A stretch of 64,000 nt of DNA, taken from the NCBI GenBank assembly GCA_023078555.1, contig CM041202.1, positions 6,124,522 to 6,188,521 on the forward strand. Reading direction: 5' to 3'. The number at the start of each line of letters is the position of its first letter. The first letter of the stretch is position 1. The notes beneath the pieces are model-generated. The model searched no databases. It was not told the DNA's origin and saw only the letters and a program-made list of their open reading frames with translations. The stretch comes from Ulva prolifera. Its lineage: Eukaryota; Chlorophyta; Ulvophyceae; Ulvales; Ulvaceae. Positions 33,701 to 45,796 of the stretch are shown in pieces. Position numbers and translations under genes: made by a program.

Positions 33701-34635
33701 AGGCCATTGGTGACAGACGCCCACATACACCCCAAGCATGAGCGTGCACGGCCTGACACGGGCATGAGATGCCTCTGCACTGATACGGCATCTGCCAACT
33801 ACTGAGAGCTGTATATACATGTCTATATTGTTTTCCTTACAGTGGAGGTTGTAGATTAGGTGGACGCCCAATGTGGCACGGCACAACAGCAGAACCTCAG
33901 ACTAACCTGCCTCCATCTTCCACATCCAAGACGGCAAAAGGTGCGACAGCACGAAACGTTCTACAAGGACACGCAGCCATGCAAGAAATTGAGCGATTGG
34001 TGAGGGAACAGAGGTGGAATTGGAAGTCTGCAAGGTTACGCAGGGAATGACGAAGCGATTAGGTCATCGCAATCACAGAGTATCACACTGATGTTGCCTT
34101 GTACAAAGAATTGCTGCCGTCTTGCGGACCAGGCCGGCTTGAGTGAGGGGTACCGTCAACCATGTCGACAGGAGGTAAGGGCCACCGGCAGCAGTGCGAC
34201 AGATGCAGAGGCCAAGATGCCATCGACGTGGGAAATTAAAAAATGAATATGATGATATCGATGGTACAGGAACCGGATGTATACCTTTTGCCTCTTCCTG
34301 AATCTCGCTTGCGCCTGCCTATTCTTCTCACGCATTTTGCTAAGCTTGTCGTCGTCTGCGTTTCTTGACTCCAGAGAGACCATGGGATGGGAGGAAGATC
34401 TACTGCGTCTCATGCAAGGCCTCTCAGAGCCGGATGCCGAGGCGTCCACATGTGCGGACTCCGACGACATGTCCTCCCCCATCAGATCTGCTACTACCTC
34501 ACCCATTTCATTATCCTCGTCAACAGGTATGTCAAGGGACTCTATGTATCGCATGAACTCATCATTCGCTCCGGCATCGTCTTCTCCTAGCTCGTCAAAT
34601 GCGACCCCGTCGATAGGAGCGTTCTGGCCGGCCAT
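30779..34635 (-). CDS. bZIP transcription factor
   Basis: Five exons join in phase: 34635-34285, 33455-32813, 32456-32050, 31778-31602, 31354-30779 (717 residues). The N-terminal 90 residues are acidic and Ser-rich. The basic region is at 98-117 (SKMREKNRQAQARFRKRQK) with the diagnostic Asn105-x7-Arg113. The intron removes 829 nt exactly after it, and the next exon continues QERDDLGSRIHNTASRIDSA. The first heptad Leu falls at Arg113 + 10, as required, with Ile/Ile/Leu/Asn at the 'a' positions. The zipper is weak at 'd' (Leu, Thr, Ala, Leu, Leu). After a Pro/Ala-rich linker the C-terminal 450 residues are mostly helical-looking, with hydrophobic stretches (CASFLVFYFATTLEGAFI; MLLRPFVFTTSSIMAIGN end) and no recognised domain. 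It acts in the nucleus on DNA as a dimer, by family. Subfamily and targets cannot be told. Confidence 0.85.
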
Positions 34636-35635
34636 CAGAGAGCGACGGTCGTACGTTCGAATAGAGTCAGTATCTTTGCAACATGTGCTTCATGCAGCGG
34701 AGGAGCTAGCGACTGTACATGTCATTGTGGACAGCACCCGCTTGGTTCGCAGCTGGCCTTGCATCAGAATCAGCAACACGATTGCAACACTGTACGATGA
34801 GCAACATGTACGATGACCGTAGTGTGACCATACACGCTTCTCCTGTTCTCCGGCTAATGCGATGCTGCAGGCATCTCGCGCCGAGCAGAAACCGTATGCG
34901 AAAGGCAACGCGTCAGCAGCCCTGAACGCAGCGTGGACGAATGCTCAGACACGGCCGTGCGCGGCCGTATCCCTCCTACCTGAATATCCTAGAAAATCAC
35001 AAAACAACCATGATACACTGCGGCTTTCGCCAAATGGTTCGTTTGGTGCTCGCAGCGCTACGAGAGCATGACGTAGCTGCATTGCGTTGCTCAAGCGGCG
35101 AGAGCTGCGGAGACGATGATGCCGTTAGTGTGTCCAACATCAGCTGTAGCCACCGTCGAGTGTTGACATCCTACCACGCATGGCCACAATGCACGACCGT
35201 CATGACGCGTCATAGCAGTGCTGCGTCATGCATCACATGTCCCGTCAGCTTGGATCACGGCTGCGAGCAAACAGGTTATGAGAACACAGGTCCCGTGCGC
35301 CTCTACGTATGGAAACTCGAACCTGACGGCGTTCCTACACCATCTGGAATCGCCGAGCTTCACCGTGCGGCGGCTCCAGATGCATTTCCGAGGCAGAGCA
35401 GCTCTGGGAATGGTGCCACAGCAGCTGCGAGGTGGCACAAGCGCAGCATCCTGCTCACCGGCGGCAACAGCACCACTGGATGACAGCTGATTGGCTGCAC
35501 CAGCGAAAGCTGGCATTGATCAAGCACAGACATGTGGCCCAGCCTCATGCACAGCTGTCCCAATCTCTGCAGAAATCAGTACGGCCATTCCATGCTGCAG
35601 TGCGCACAACACCCCATCTGATGCACTGCGCACAG
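34636..35635. other. bZIP upstream region and an uncertain ORF
   Basis: Presumed bZIP promoter region. A plus-strand frame of 180 codons (34941-35483) is open, but its composition is ambiguous and no family is seen. Confidence 0.3.
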
Positions 35636-35832
35636 AAGCATGCCCGAGCCGGCCCTAATGGTGATGCACATGCTGAGTCTCTGCCCCGTCAGCACGTCCT
35701 CGGGGTCCTGCCCGGTCAGGTGCCGGGCCGTGCCGGTGATGACGCGGCCAGGCTGCGGATGCCGTCCATCTGCCGCGGCTGGTGCAGCCCGCGGCCGGTG
35801 TGCGGGCGGTGCGCCTCACCTGCACACTTAAC
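35636..35832 (-). CDS. Candidate exon of an unidentified gene
   Basis: A GC-rich island bounded on the minus strand by a GTGCAG acceptor near 35822. One minus-strand frame reads GRVITGTARHLTGQDPEDVL then TGQRLSMCITIRAGSGML, which looks like a folded domain; the plus-strand frames do not. No partner exon was found, and the acceptor phase does not fit the frame without another site. Weak call. Confidence 0.22.
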
Positions 35833-35939
35833 CAGGCAACAAGGGGCCCACATTTGGCCACAGGGGTATGTGTGCCAACGTGCAGGTGGGCGGGGAATTT
35901 GTCCCCCATATGCATGGGGTCCAGGGAGGTGCCCACGGT

Positions 35940-36005
35940 TGTAAAGTAAAGTAAAGCAAATCTGGACTTACTGAGCCGCATCCCATTGAACATTCGGTTG
36001 TGTTA
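35940..36005 (+). repeat. Dispersed degenerate repeat, copy 4
   Basis: AAAGTAAAGTAAAGCAAATC then TGGACTTACTGAGCCGCATC then CCATTGAACATTCGGTTG. It matches copy 1 (AAAGTAAAGTAA…TTTACTGAGCCGTATCCGAT) in both the upstream AAAGTAA run and the core. Confidence 0.55.
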
Positions 36006-37095
36006 CCACATGGAAAGCCCCCTTCTGTTGTGACTGTGCTCTTCGGTGACGCATGGAAACCATATAGGCTGCGGGAGTGGGGGTGGCGGCCGCACGCGTC
36101 AAGCCTGGTTCAGCGCCTGTGTCTCCGCGACGGCGTGTGGCACACCTGAGGGCAGCCGACGACACGTCTGCCCAGGCAGAGCGGCAGGCTGCGCAGGCTC
36201 CATGTGTGCTGTGTCACGGATCAGCGACGTACATGGTCCGTTGGCATGACTGGATTGACACAAGGTTTGGGTTGACGTTGGTCAGGTTGCCACAAGTGGT
36301 GTCAGGGGAGCGCCTGCAGGCATGGCGGGGCGCCTAGGCCAGGGGCGGCGGAGGTGCGGCAGCGGCGCGCAGAGGTGCTCGGGCTTGGCCTGTTGACCGC
36401 CATACCCACTGCTGCGATGCCTGCAGATGTATCCCACAGCTGTTGTATACCCTCGAAGGCAGTGCCTCCGTTGCAGCCTGGTCCCCCTTCATGCCTGACT
36501 GTTTACAACTCGTACGTGGTGTCAAACGGGGACTGCAGAAAGGGCCAGATCAAAAAAAGCTCGGCACATCCCTCAGCAGCATCTCATAGGTGCACCAGCT
36601 GCGGTCCTCAACAGCCATCTAATCAACGGGGGTCTTCTCGATTGCACCACTAGGTGTCAGAATATGGCACCACCCGTGCAGCTCTACCCTCAAGGGCGGA
36701 TAGTCTAAAAGTGAAACATGCCCCAGTGTCAAGCGCTGCCCTATCGCTGTCCTGGCCTTGCAGCCAGGCCGTCACCTTCACTTTCACACGTAAAACCTTG
36801 CATCACTGGCACCATGCTCGATGCGATGTCTGCTTCCAGCGCCCCGCAAAGACCGTGCACAGCACACATCTGCAACGGTGCGGCACACATGCCATCGGCC
36901 CCCCACGCTTGGCCGATCTGGAGAACTTTGCAAGAGGGGAAAGCGACTAATTATCTACCTACGGTGTCTACGGTGCGCAAGCATTCATACGGCCGCGCCA
37001 CGTGTGCCGCACTGCCAGGGCAGCAGCAACTGTGGTAGGCGCTCTCTGAGTGCGGCAACGGCTCTGCATGCAGGGGCGCACTGCGCTGCCCCGGG
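36006..37095. other. Unassigned, partly GC-rich
   Basis: Plus-strand frames at 36077-36337 and 36654-36950 have protein-like pieces (CVLCHGSATYMVRWHDWIDT; RCDVCFQRPAKTVHSTHLQR) that may be exons of an unidentified gene. Junctions in phase were not found. Confidence 0.25.
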
Positions 37096-37769
37096 CTACC
37101 TTTGCTTCTGCTCGCCAGAGGCTTGGTCGGCTGTTTCCACTGACTGCTCTGAGTTGTCGCTAGCCTGCTCAGCAAGCAGAGCCGTCTCCTCCTTGACGAT
37201 CTCCTTGAGTTTCGACCTTATGCACTCAAATTCGTGTATTTCAGTGAGCATCTGGGCATTTTCTTCTTCCAGGTACTTCTTCTTCTCCTCATAGGTCTCA
37301 GATGCGCTCTCTATTACCTGCATCGCTACGGTACTGTAGAAGCAGTCAGACGGAACACAGTACAGCCATCGCGAATCGGCGTTGGCACGCACATGTACTG
37401 CCTCCCTCAGTTGCTCAAGCTCGCCGGTGCCTCCGTCAGATGCCGGAGCATCTGTATCCTCTGTGCAGTCACATTCTCGGAGTTGTGCCTGCACAGCCTG
37501 TGTGCAGCAATTGTCAGCCACAAGCCCAGGCCACGAACAGCGCTGGGAATCAGCAGTGGCGCTGAACAGCATGCTGACTACACAGTGCACCAGAGACTTG
37601 AAACGGACACGCAGAACACATCGGCGCCCACCACAAGCGGACAATAGCGTTTCATCAGACCTAATATAATCAAGGCACTGTCTAGTACAGAGGTAAGCAC
37701 CTCGAATTCAGCCTTGACAGCAGCAATCCGTGTCAGAATTGGTTGGTCAGCCTCCGGAGCCTCACCCAT
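37096..37769 (-). CDS. Short coiled-coil protein, unidentified
   Basis: Three exons join in phase 0: 37769-37701 (GAG|GTGCTT), 37497-37393 (after CACACAG; CAT|GTGCGT) and 37317-37096 (after GATGCAG), 131 residues. The middle intron is 75 nt. The N-terminal 25 residues (MGEAPEADQPILTRIAAVKA…) and the last exon (ETYEEKKKYLEEENAQMLTE…) are strongly helical, with heptad-like Leu/Ile spacing; an acidic linker separates them and the C-terminus is polar. Size and two-helix plan are reminiscent of small adaptor subunits (prefoldin-, kinetochore- or BLOC-type), but no signature is present and no family is assigned. An alternative acceptor 9 nt downstream would drop three residues. Confidence 0.55.
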
Positions 37770-39499
37770 GATGAAACGAAGATTCCCTGAAGAAATATGT
37801 AGTTTGACACCAGCTTACATGCAGCTGTACTTGGTGGTCATACCGTCGATGAGCCACGCAAACGGAACACGGGTTCCTGATCAAACACAAGCTCCCGAGA
37901 GAGTATAGGAATGGGACAAAATACCAGCGCGATCAATGTACATAATATGAATTTTACATCAGCCACTCGTGGACATTACAAACCTGTGGAGCTCTACAAC
38001 AGTCTCTTGTGAGGCTTGCATTGCATGGAATTGTTGCCACGGCGACACAGAGGCCCACTGGTTACAGAAGGCAATCACCGTGGACATTTGGACATCGACA
38101 CGGTTTAGCAGACGTTAACGCATATGCTACAATTGTACGGAACACTGAGATTGGTCCGCTGATGCGATGTCCCGGTGGATGTCACGTTTAAATAGAAGTC
38201 GCCAACCACGCGTTGGTTATGTAGATCGGGTTCTCGTAGTCATCGGTTACGTGCACTCACCTGGACAGGTGCTACCCCAACACGGAGAAGTGTCAGACGA
38301 TGCCAAGAGAATTTCTACCCATTGCTGAGGCGCTGGCTCGCCATTTGCTGTGTTCACAGCGCGCTGGACCGTTCAAATGCGCTAGTACCAGGCCCGTCTA
38401 CAGGCTAATCGTCCGACAGGTACGCACTGTCGGTAGAAGTGGCAAACAGCTGACATGAAGCGAAGTCTGATAAACTAGCGCAGAAGCTTTCCATACCTAT
38501 GCTATGCAGATTGCACGTCCTGGTCCGGAGGCACCTTGGCTTGAGACTCTTCGTGTTGTACACTTGCTTCGCAATGCAGCCATGAGACACACACAATCAC
38601 GTCTAAAGTGGTCACCGCGGGCGCCTGCTTCGTGCAGTTCAATTGTAACCTGCCGAAACTACCCTCCTCAGTCAGCGGCGTGACTTGCCAATGCGGCCGT
38701 CTCGAGTGGCTGAAGCGTCCATACTTCCATGCCGTACAACGTTGTCATGGGAATACGGGGCAATCGGAAGACTTTGTGGACGAGGAAAACATCACGGCAC
38801 AGCAATGGTCGCGCCACCCGTGTGCGTATTCTGACATGCACAGTGGCATTTGAAGAGGGGCACTGCACGCAAGCACCACCCCTCCAGCATCAGCCACGAC
38901 GTCCATAGTCCACACTACGTCCACATCCCGGAAAAGGCCAATCTCGATGTACACATGAACGTCAGCTGGGATGAGTTTGCCAATACAGCAACAGTACTAG
39001 TCATCCACAAAGTGGCCGCGCATGTCATAGTCAAATGGCTCACCACCAGTGAGTTCATCACATCATACCTCACAGGTCAACATGGCCTGCATGCACACAT
39101 TACTGCACATGGGCTGCATGCACACATTACTGCATATGCCAGTGCATACCAGCCTTCTGCCTGCAATGCTTCTACAGCAACTCTTGAACTCTGCGTCAGA
39201 AGTTCCCACTGGCATTTGATTGAAGCATCGATATGAATATCAGAACTCAGATCCGGAGCTGACCCGGCAGAGTGTCAACAGCTCACTGCTGAGGAGGAGC
39301 ACGTGTGACTGTGGCTCCAGCTGCCCCAAACATACACATCATGTGCATGCTCTATGTGGACGCTCTAGTGCCTTCACACCCGAATTGCTCCAGCCACAAT
39401 TCTCCGAATTGCTGAAAGAGCGGTCAGGCAGCTGAGCACTGCAACAGGTGGCCTGGTCGTTGAAGCACGCCATGTCACCGCGGCACGTCACGACACCCA
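37770..39499. other. Unassigned spacer
   Basis: No supported exon. Short frames on both strands without splice context. The part next to 39500 should be SART1 3' UTR. Confidence 0.35.
39084..39137 (+). repeat. 27-bp tandem duplication
   Basis: Two adjacent copies of GG(C/G)CTGCATGCACACATTA plus CTGCA(C/T)AT, containing the TGCATGCA palindrome common in this window. Confidence 0.8.
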
Positions 39500-42400
39500 T
39501 CATGCCATCGGCGGCGGAGGTGGTGGCATCTGAGTCCGCTTACGCGCCTCTGCCGCCGGTGCCGGAGCATCTGCCACAGACGTGACCACAGGGGCCGCCT
39601 TGCTCACCGCCACCCGCGCCCCCCGCACCGGCGCCTTCCCAGCCGCCGCCGCCGCGTTCCCTGCCGACCCCGCTGCCGTGATGCTACTCAGCCCCTCGAA
39701 CCCTCCACCACCGACGTCCCGCTGCGCCTTCACTACCTTCTTCTTACCCCCCTTCTCCGCGGCTGCGGACTTCCCGTAATTTACCCACTTCGGCCGCCAC
39801 TTGCGGGCCTTCCAGTCGTCCAGCAGCTGCGACGGGTTCCGGGACTCATGGTAAGGCACATTCGTCTCGTCGAGCAGCCCGTCCTGAGCGCGGCCCTGCA
39901 TCAGGGACTTCAGGTTCTTCTCCTTCTTGCTCGCGGCGCGCTTGTAGCCGTGAAATGCGTAGCTGACATCTCGGAACGCCTCCTTCGGCGTCAGGATACG
40001 GCCAAACTCGTCCGTGCGCTGCAGCGAGGCGCCGACGCGGTGCGACAGCGCCGACGCGTCGCTCAGCAGCGCATCTTCCACCTGTGGGCAGGGCAGCGTA
40101 TCATCAGCATCGGGCTCCGGCGTGTGCTGGGCTCCGCCACTGTGCATGGCACACAGGCTGCTGTGGGTCGGCGGCGTGAGCATGGGGGGTGGCTGGGAGA
40201 GCTCCCGGGGCCCCGCGGCAGACAGTCACTGCCACCAGTGCCTACCTCCCACTACAAATGCATGGCTACACCGTGCTGTCGAGATCACCAGGAACGTTGC
40301 AACAACCAGGCACAGGCTGTTCGCACCCCCTCCGAGCACAAGAAACTGGATGCAGACTGTCATCAGTGCTACAGCTGTATGCCAGGCGGGCCCCGCTGGC
40401 TGCCGTGGCCGATCGCAGGTTGAATGGCGTCCAATACATGGGAAAACCTGTTCGACGTTCAGTCATCGACTGACAGCTACACATGAGCGCCGCATGTGAT
40501 GCATGTGATGCATGCGAGGCACAGCGGCTTGAGCAGGGCGCACCATGGTGCGCTGGTTGTGCTTGAAGTCGCTGATGCGGCCCCGGTAGTCCACGACCCC
40601 CAGCCACCCCCGCTCCCGCACCATCAGCAGCGCCTCCGACAGCCCGCGCCCGAGCCCCTTCTGCAGCTCAAACATCAGCGCCCCGTCGGGCTTCACCTCC
40701 TCCTCCTCCTCCGCGCCCCCCCCCTCTGCCACCTTTGCGGCGGGCCGCTTCCGCATCCGCCGCTTCGCCGCGGCGCCTTCCGCGGCTTTGAACGCGACCC
40801 CTTCTCCGCCGTCTGCCTGCAGCCGGGGGGCGTCCGCGGCAGCACCGGCGCCGTCGGCGGCCCACATGTCGTCATCCGGGTCCACTTCCCAGCCTCCTGA
40901 CTTGACGGCCTGTGGAGGGGGAGGGACGCCGACGTCCTCCTCCTCCTCTGCCTCCGCCTCCGCGTCGGCCATGATGGCGTCGATGTCGCCTTCGACCAGC
41001 CCCGGAGGCTTGTCGTCCTCCTCTTCGGGCTCCTCCTGCACAGCGCTCCCGGCAGGGCTTGTGAGTCACGAGCGGTGGCTGCTGTCCTGCCGATCAAGAG
41101 ACAGCACATGCAGGTGCAATGGCATGACATGGTCACTGGAGGCAGAACGCGTGCATTCGAGCTGCAGCTGCACACAAAGGAAGCGCGAACGCCGCCAGGA
41201 TCCCATGAGTGTGCAGGTGTATCTGCAACAAGTGAGTAGCCTATGAAGTGGCAGGCAAGAATGCAGCATCGAGGCGGGGTGTCACGAATGCATGGCAAGA
41301 TCGCTCCAGGCGACTACGTCATAGCGTGTCAACTCCAGGAAGCATGTTCGTTGCCGAATCCACAGGACGAGAAACTTGTCGCCGCACGCCACTGCAACAG
41401 TGCGTGCACCGAACGGCGCGTTTGTGCCCGACACAAGCAGAGTAGGAGGCGGACCTTGACAACGGGCGTGGCGGCCTGGGGCTCCGGCTGAGCCAGCACG
41501 GACAGGCTGTCAATGAAGGCCTGCGTTTCATTCGTCTCGACCTTGCCCTCCTCAGCCATCCACCCCGACTCGGCCTTGTCTGCCTCCACTGCGGCAGCCA
41601 CGCTGTCCAGCGCCGCGTCGCCGAGCGCCTGGCCCTTCTGCAGGGCGGCTGCTCGAACCTGCTGTGCCTGCATGCAGGGGCGCCTTCACTCGCCGCTCTC
41701 GTCTGCACAGCACAGAGGCAAAGCCACCGTGGAGAGGCCCGTGCGGCCGCAGCACCGGTGCAGATGAGCAGCCTCGCAGCTGTGGGGCCGCATGCGGCGT
41801 CAGCATGCGGGCGGCGTCCCTGTGTACAGCCAACAACCGCAGCACGCCAGATGGTTTCCCCTACAAGCGAACCAGGCTGCCCGGGGCGCCAATGTCAGGC
41901 GACACGCCCGCAGAAAAAAATGGTTCTCTCGCTATATGCACAAGCTCAAACAAAAAACCACAGCACAGCCGGCACCACATGCAAAAACTCGACTTGGATG
42001 CAGCAAAGGTGCACAGGTGGGCGGGGAGGGGTGTGCCTGGAGGAGGTTGCGCTGCAGCTGCTCGTCTTCGTCGTCGGCGCCGATCGCGCCTTCATCGCCG
42101 CTGCCCCCAGCGCCCTGCGTGCCCCGGCGCGCGAGGTCGGCGGCGCGGTTGGCCTTCTCCAGCGCGAGCTCGTAGCGCGAGCGCTTGTCCTCCGCGGCCT
42201 GCGCCAGCGCGGCCTCCTCCTCCGCCTCCCGGCGCCGCTTCGCCGCCCGCGAGCCCCTGCACCCACGGCTGCGCTCATGCCGTGACTGCAGCGTGGCGGC
42301 ACACCGTGCCCCCCAAGCCACGCTCCGCATCGATTTATGCACTCGCTCTGCCGTTGCAAAGCGTCTCAGGCGGAACGCCTGCTGCCAGCCCGCACCACAC

Positions 42401-44303
42401 CGCACCAGCCCGCATCACACAGTGCCAGCACAACTGTGCCATGAGGAGTCAGAGAGTTGCTCTAGGGTCTGGAGGCCCTGCATGCGCCACGCCGAAACGC
42501 AGCGCTGGCATCGCAGGCGAACGGCTATACGCGCAGAGGCGATACAGCCCGAGTGTGTTGTTTGTGAAAAATCCAACTGCGTGAAGTCACCAGTAGCACA
42601 TGGCTGGAAGGCACTGCCTGCGCCCGGCACCAGCACACCAGCGCCGGCATCTGCGGCACGAGCTGAAACTCCATGCATGCCCCAGCCAGCAGTGCAGGGA
42701 AGCCACACCGATCGCCGAGGTCCGCGCCTCCCGTCGCCTCGAGTTGTGCAAACACGTCGCCGCCGCCGCCGTCCGCTTCTGCAGCGTCGGGCCGCGCCGC
42801 ACGGCCGCCGTGGCTACCGCGCGCCTCGTCATCGTCGCCGGCCGCGGCGCGCCGCGCCCGCTTCTTGCGGCCCTTCTTCTTGAACCCCGGCTGCTCGTCC
42901 TGCTGCATGTACTCGCGGGCTGCTTCGAACGGGAAGGGCTGAGCCTCGCCCTTGGCGGCAGAGTCCCCGGGTCCGCGCATCGCGGACGCGTCGTCTTGTA
43001 GCCGAGAGACGATGGCTGCTCGAACCTGCGTGCCTAGGCCGTCACGACCACCTCTCGAGGCAAGCACAAGCTGGTAGCCCCCCAGGGGTCAAGGGAGGTG
43101 CTATGCGGGGCGACAGTGACTGGTCGCTGATAGAGCAGCACAGGGACACCAACACTTGGTTGTTTATGGTTTTTAGGATACTGGTGAATGCCGCATGACT
43201 GTCGAGACGCTGTGGGTCTGGAGCCTTTCGTGGGGCACATGGCCGCAGGCACGGCACAGCAGGCCAGCAGGCGTGCTCTCCGGCGCACGCTGCCGCACCC
43301 CCCACTCGCCACTGCTCCTCCGGAGCATATCCGCCATCACTTGCCCTTGACTCAGCGAAACGATTGTGGTAGAGTCACCGGTGGGCTAGACCGCAACAGC
43401 ATGTGCAGATCAGGTGCGCGACGTGCGGCTATGTGCGGCACTGGCGGCTGCAAGTAAGCTGACGCCGAGCGGCGCCCTGGCGGGAGGTGCATGCATGCCC
43501 GGTGCATCATGAGGCAGTGCCCTGGGGCTCCGCACCTGTTCGTCCAGCGTCCCGTCCTGGCCCATCGAGATGAGGGCCTCCTCCTCCTCGTCGTCATACT
43601 TGCTCAGCATGCCCAGCCGCTTGCTGTCCTCCTCAAAGTGTAGCGCCTGCTTCTTTGAAGCCCTGCATGCCTGCGACGTGACAAGTGATGAAACCGAACG
43701 AGACAACGCCGGCACAGAGGCGTCGGCTGGTTGTCTGGGCTGCACCGCATGATGTGCGGCTGCAGGCTTCAGGGGCGTACTGCTTCTTGCGCTTGAGCTC
43801 TGCCTCTTTGGCTCGCGCCGCGTCTTCGAGGACATTGTCGTCGTCCCGGATCTCGCCGGCATCGTCCAGGATGGACGCATCTGCCAGCGTCAGGATGCGA
43901 GTCTCTCCATCGTGCATGTCCAGCGCTGAGCCACGCACTTGGACTGCACAAGGCAACATTGTGACGGCAATGGCCCTGATAGAGATGCATCGCAACATTG
44001 TGACGGTAACGGCCCTGATAGAGATGCATCGTTTGGCGCTGTATGAATTTGAGGTGCACTGATGATGTATGCCACATGTGGTGCAATAAGACGTCTATGC
44101 TCATCATGGAGCATGGCTACGACTCCAGTAATGTGAGCGCACCGCCAGGCTCTGCATCATCAGCCGCGAGGCCGCCAGCTTCTTTGGGGCCTCGTGTGGG
44201 CTCATCAGTATTGCCATGTGCAGTTTGGGCAGGCAGATTCTTTGTCTTGTCCAACCAGCTCTGTACCACAGCTTCGTCTACCCAGGAGCATACGTAAGTA
44301 TGT
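39500..44303 (-). CDS. SART1: SART1 / Snu66 U4/U6.U5 tri-snRNP-associated protein (5' end missing)
   Basis: Eight exons join in phase: about 44303-44143, 43943-43781, 43662-43536, 43025-42709, 42256-42037, 41667-41455, 41035-40544, 40081-39500 (about 755 residues found). SART1 links U4/U6 to U5 in the tri-snRNP and is needed for spliceosome assembly in the nucleus. Family signatures in order: a WVDEAVVQSWLDKTKNL segment; GETRILTLADASILDD (the 'ILTL.D..VL' motif); GMLSKYDDEEEE; a Lys/Arg-rich GFKKKGRKKRARR; LGRGLSEALLMVRERGWLG; and RILTPKEAFRDVSYAFHG near the C-terminus. The usual ending is replaced by an Ala/Pro-rich tail (…RTQMPPPPPPMA). The N-terminal exon with the conserved 'LSLEETN…LGLKPL'-type motif was not found upstream of 44303; a tiny GC-rich frame at about 44597-44540 (MAPTRTRARKADEGQAED) is one candidate. 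The exon 42256-42037 ends at a GC donor (CAG|GCACAC). Confidence 0.88.
43954..44031 (+). repeat. 39-bp tandem duplication in a SART1 intron
   Basis: CAACATTGTGACGG(C/T)AA(T/C)GG followed by CCCTGATAGAGATGCATCG occurs twice back to back, ten bases upstream (in SART1 sense) of a 3' splice site. Confidence 0.85.
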
Positions 44304-44362
44304 AGCTATGCGTGATTAGTCGCATCCATCGTGACATTGACTACTCCCAAACCGGGGACCGA
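44293..44362 (+). repeat. Dispersed degenerate repeat, copy 5
   Basis: GTATGTAGCTATGCGTGATT then AGTCGCATCCATCGTGACAT then TGACTACTCCCAAACCGGGG aligns with copy 2 (…AGCCGTATCCGTTTGGACATTGACAACTCCGA…). It abuts or overlaps the acceptor of the most upstream SART1 exon found. Confidence 0.5.
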
Positions 44363-45796
44363 ACGAGGCATCCAAGCTACAAGCTGCCGCGGACTGAGTA
44401 TGGGCAGACCGAGTGTGGACGACGAGAAACAGAAACACCACTACACCAAGTAGATGTAAGTTCCAACGGAGCGTTGTGATGCATGGAGAGCATTTCAGGA
44501 GTGTTACTGCGTCTGAGACATGTCGGTGGAACCCCACCAGCACATCTTCAGCTTGGCCCTCGTCAGCTTTGCGGGCTCGTGTCCGCGTCGGCGCCATCAA
44601 GAATGTCCCAAACTACTTGAGTGCTATAAGAGCCTGATATCGCTGTTGCAAGGGCACTGTGCAACGCTGCTGCACTCCTACGAACTGCCTTGAAAGGGCC
44701 CTTTCGTGGCCTCTGCAAAGTATGCCACGTTACGAAAAGGCACGTCAAGAATCCTGAATGACAGCTTGTTCTGCATATGATACATATTATCGCAGACAGC
44801 TTGGCCGCAGTAGCCGGGGACAGGCTTGTGGTTTGGATCAAGCAGGCTACCAAGCCGGAGAGCTGTTGCCTGAAACTTCATTTGGCTGCCAGAATGTTGA
44901 AAACGATACACGAAGGAACTCCAGAAAAGTCATGTAGATGTATGATCTGTTCAGCATGACGTGCGAAGGAAGGCCGCAGATGAGCACGCCCGTGATGGGT
45001 AAGTCGCTAAGCCATGCCACAAACAATTCTCGGCACACAGAGGCCCTGAAGTGCAGATGAGCGGAAGAGTACCGCACCTACCACAGGGGCTGCCCATCAC
45101 CAATTCGTGAAGCCTTTGGGGAGACTGCAGCTGCAGGATGGCTACAGTCGGTGATCTCAGCGGTAAAATGCCATTGCGTCATCTAGTACAATTCTACATA
45201 ACAGGGACTGGTGACACACGCATGTCGGCGCAGCGACACAACGCAATTCGCCAACGATGTAGCGCAATCCGGAGAGGCGACGCACATGAAACAATGAAAG
45301 CGAAGTCAAGGATAAAACTGACGGGGACATGCCCAAGGAGAACTTGTTCACTTCACTATTGACCCAATTTGTATTTCGTGCCGAAGTCACAATATGGTAC
45401 AGCATGGTCTCAGACTTGTGGAAGGGACGTGGCGAGGGTGCCACAACTGGTGGCTGCCACCGAGAGTGAAAATTTGCAGGTTGAAGAAACATGTCGACAT
45501 GGGCGAGGGCTACTCCACTACTACATTACAGATGGTAGCTGTGTCTTTGACAAAAATCTGTTTTTTTCACCACTGATCACCACCCCCGCTCTTTGAGTGC
45601 TCAGTGATGCAGACAGCCTGGTAACCACGTTCATGAGACGCGCGTCCGGACGGATTCGTGTGTTTCCACCACAGCAGCTCGCATTAAATCCATAGGTCTA
45701 CCTGGTGATACATTTTTGCACAATGGTCAACCGTTGACCTTGGCCGATGGAACCAGGACGGCCAGCACCATCCAGATCCATGTAATCCGGCAATTC
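44304..45796. other. Between SART1 and VDAC
   Basis: Should hold the missing 5' exon(s) and promoter of SART1 and the VDAC 3' UTR (a minus-strand TGTAA lies at 45530-45526, about 270 bp after the VDAC stop). Nothing else was found. Confidence 0.35.
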
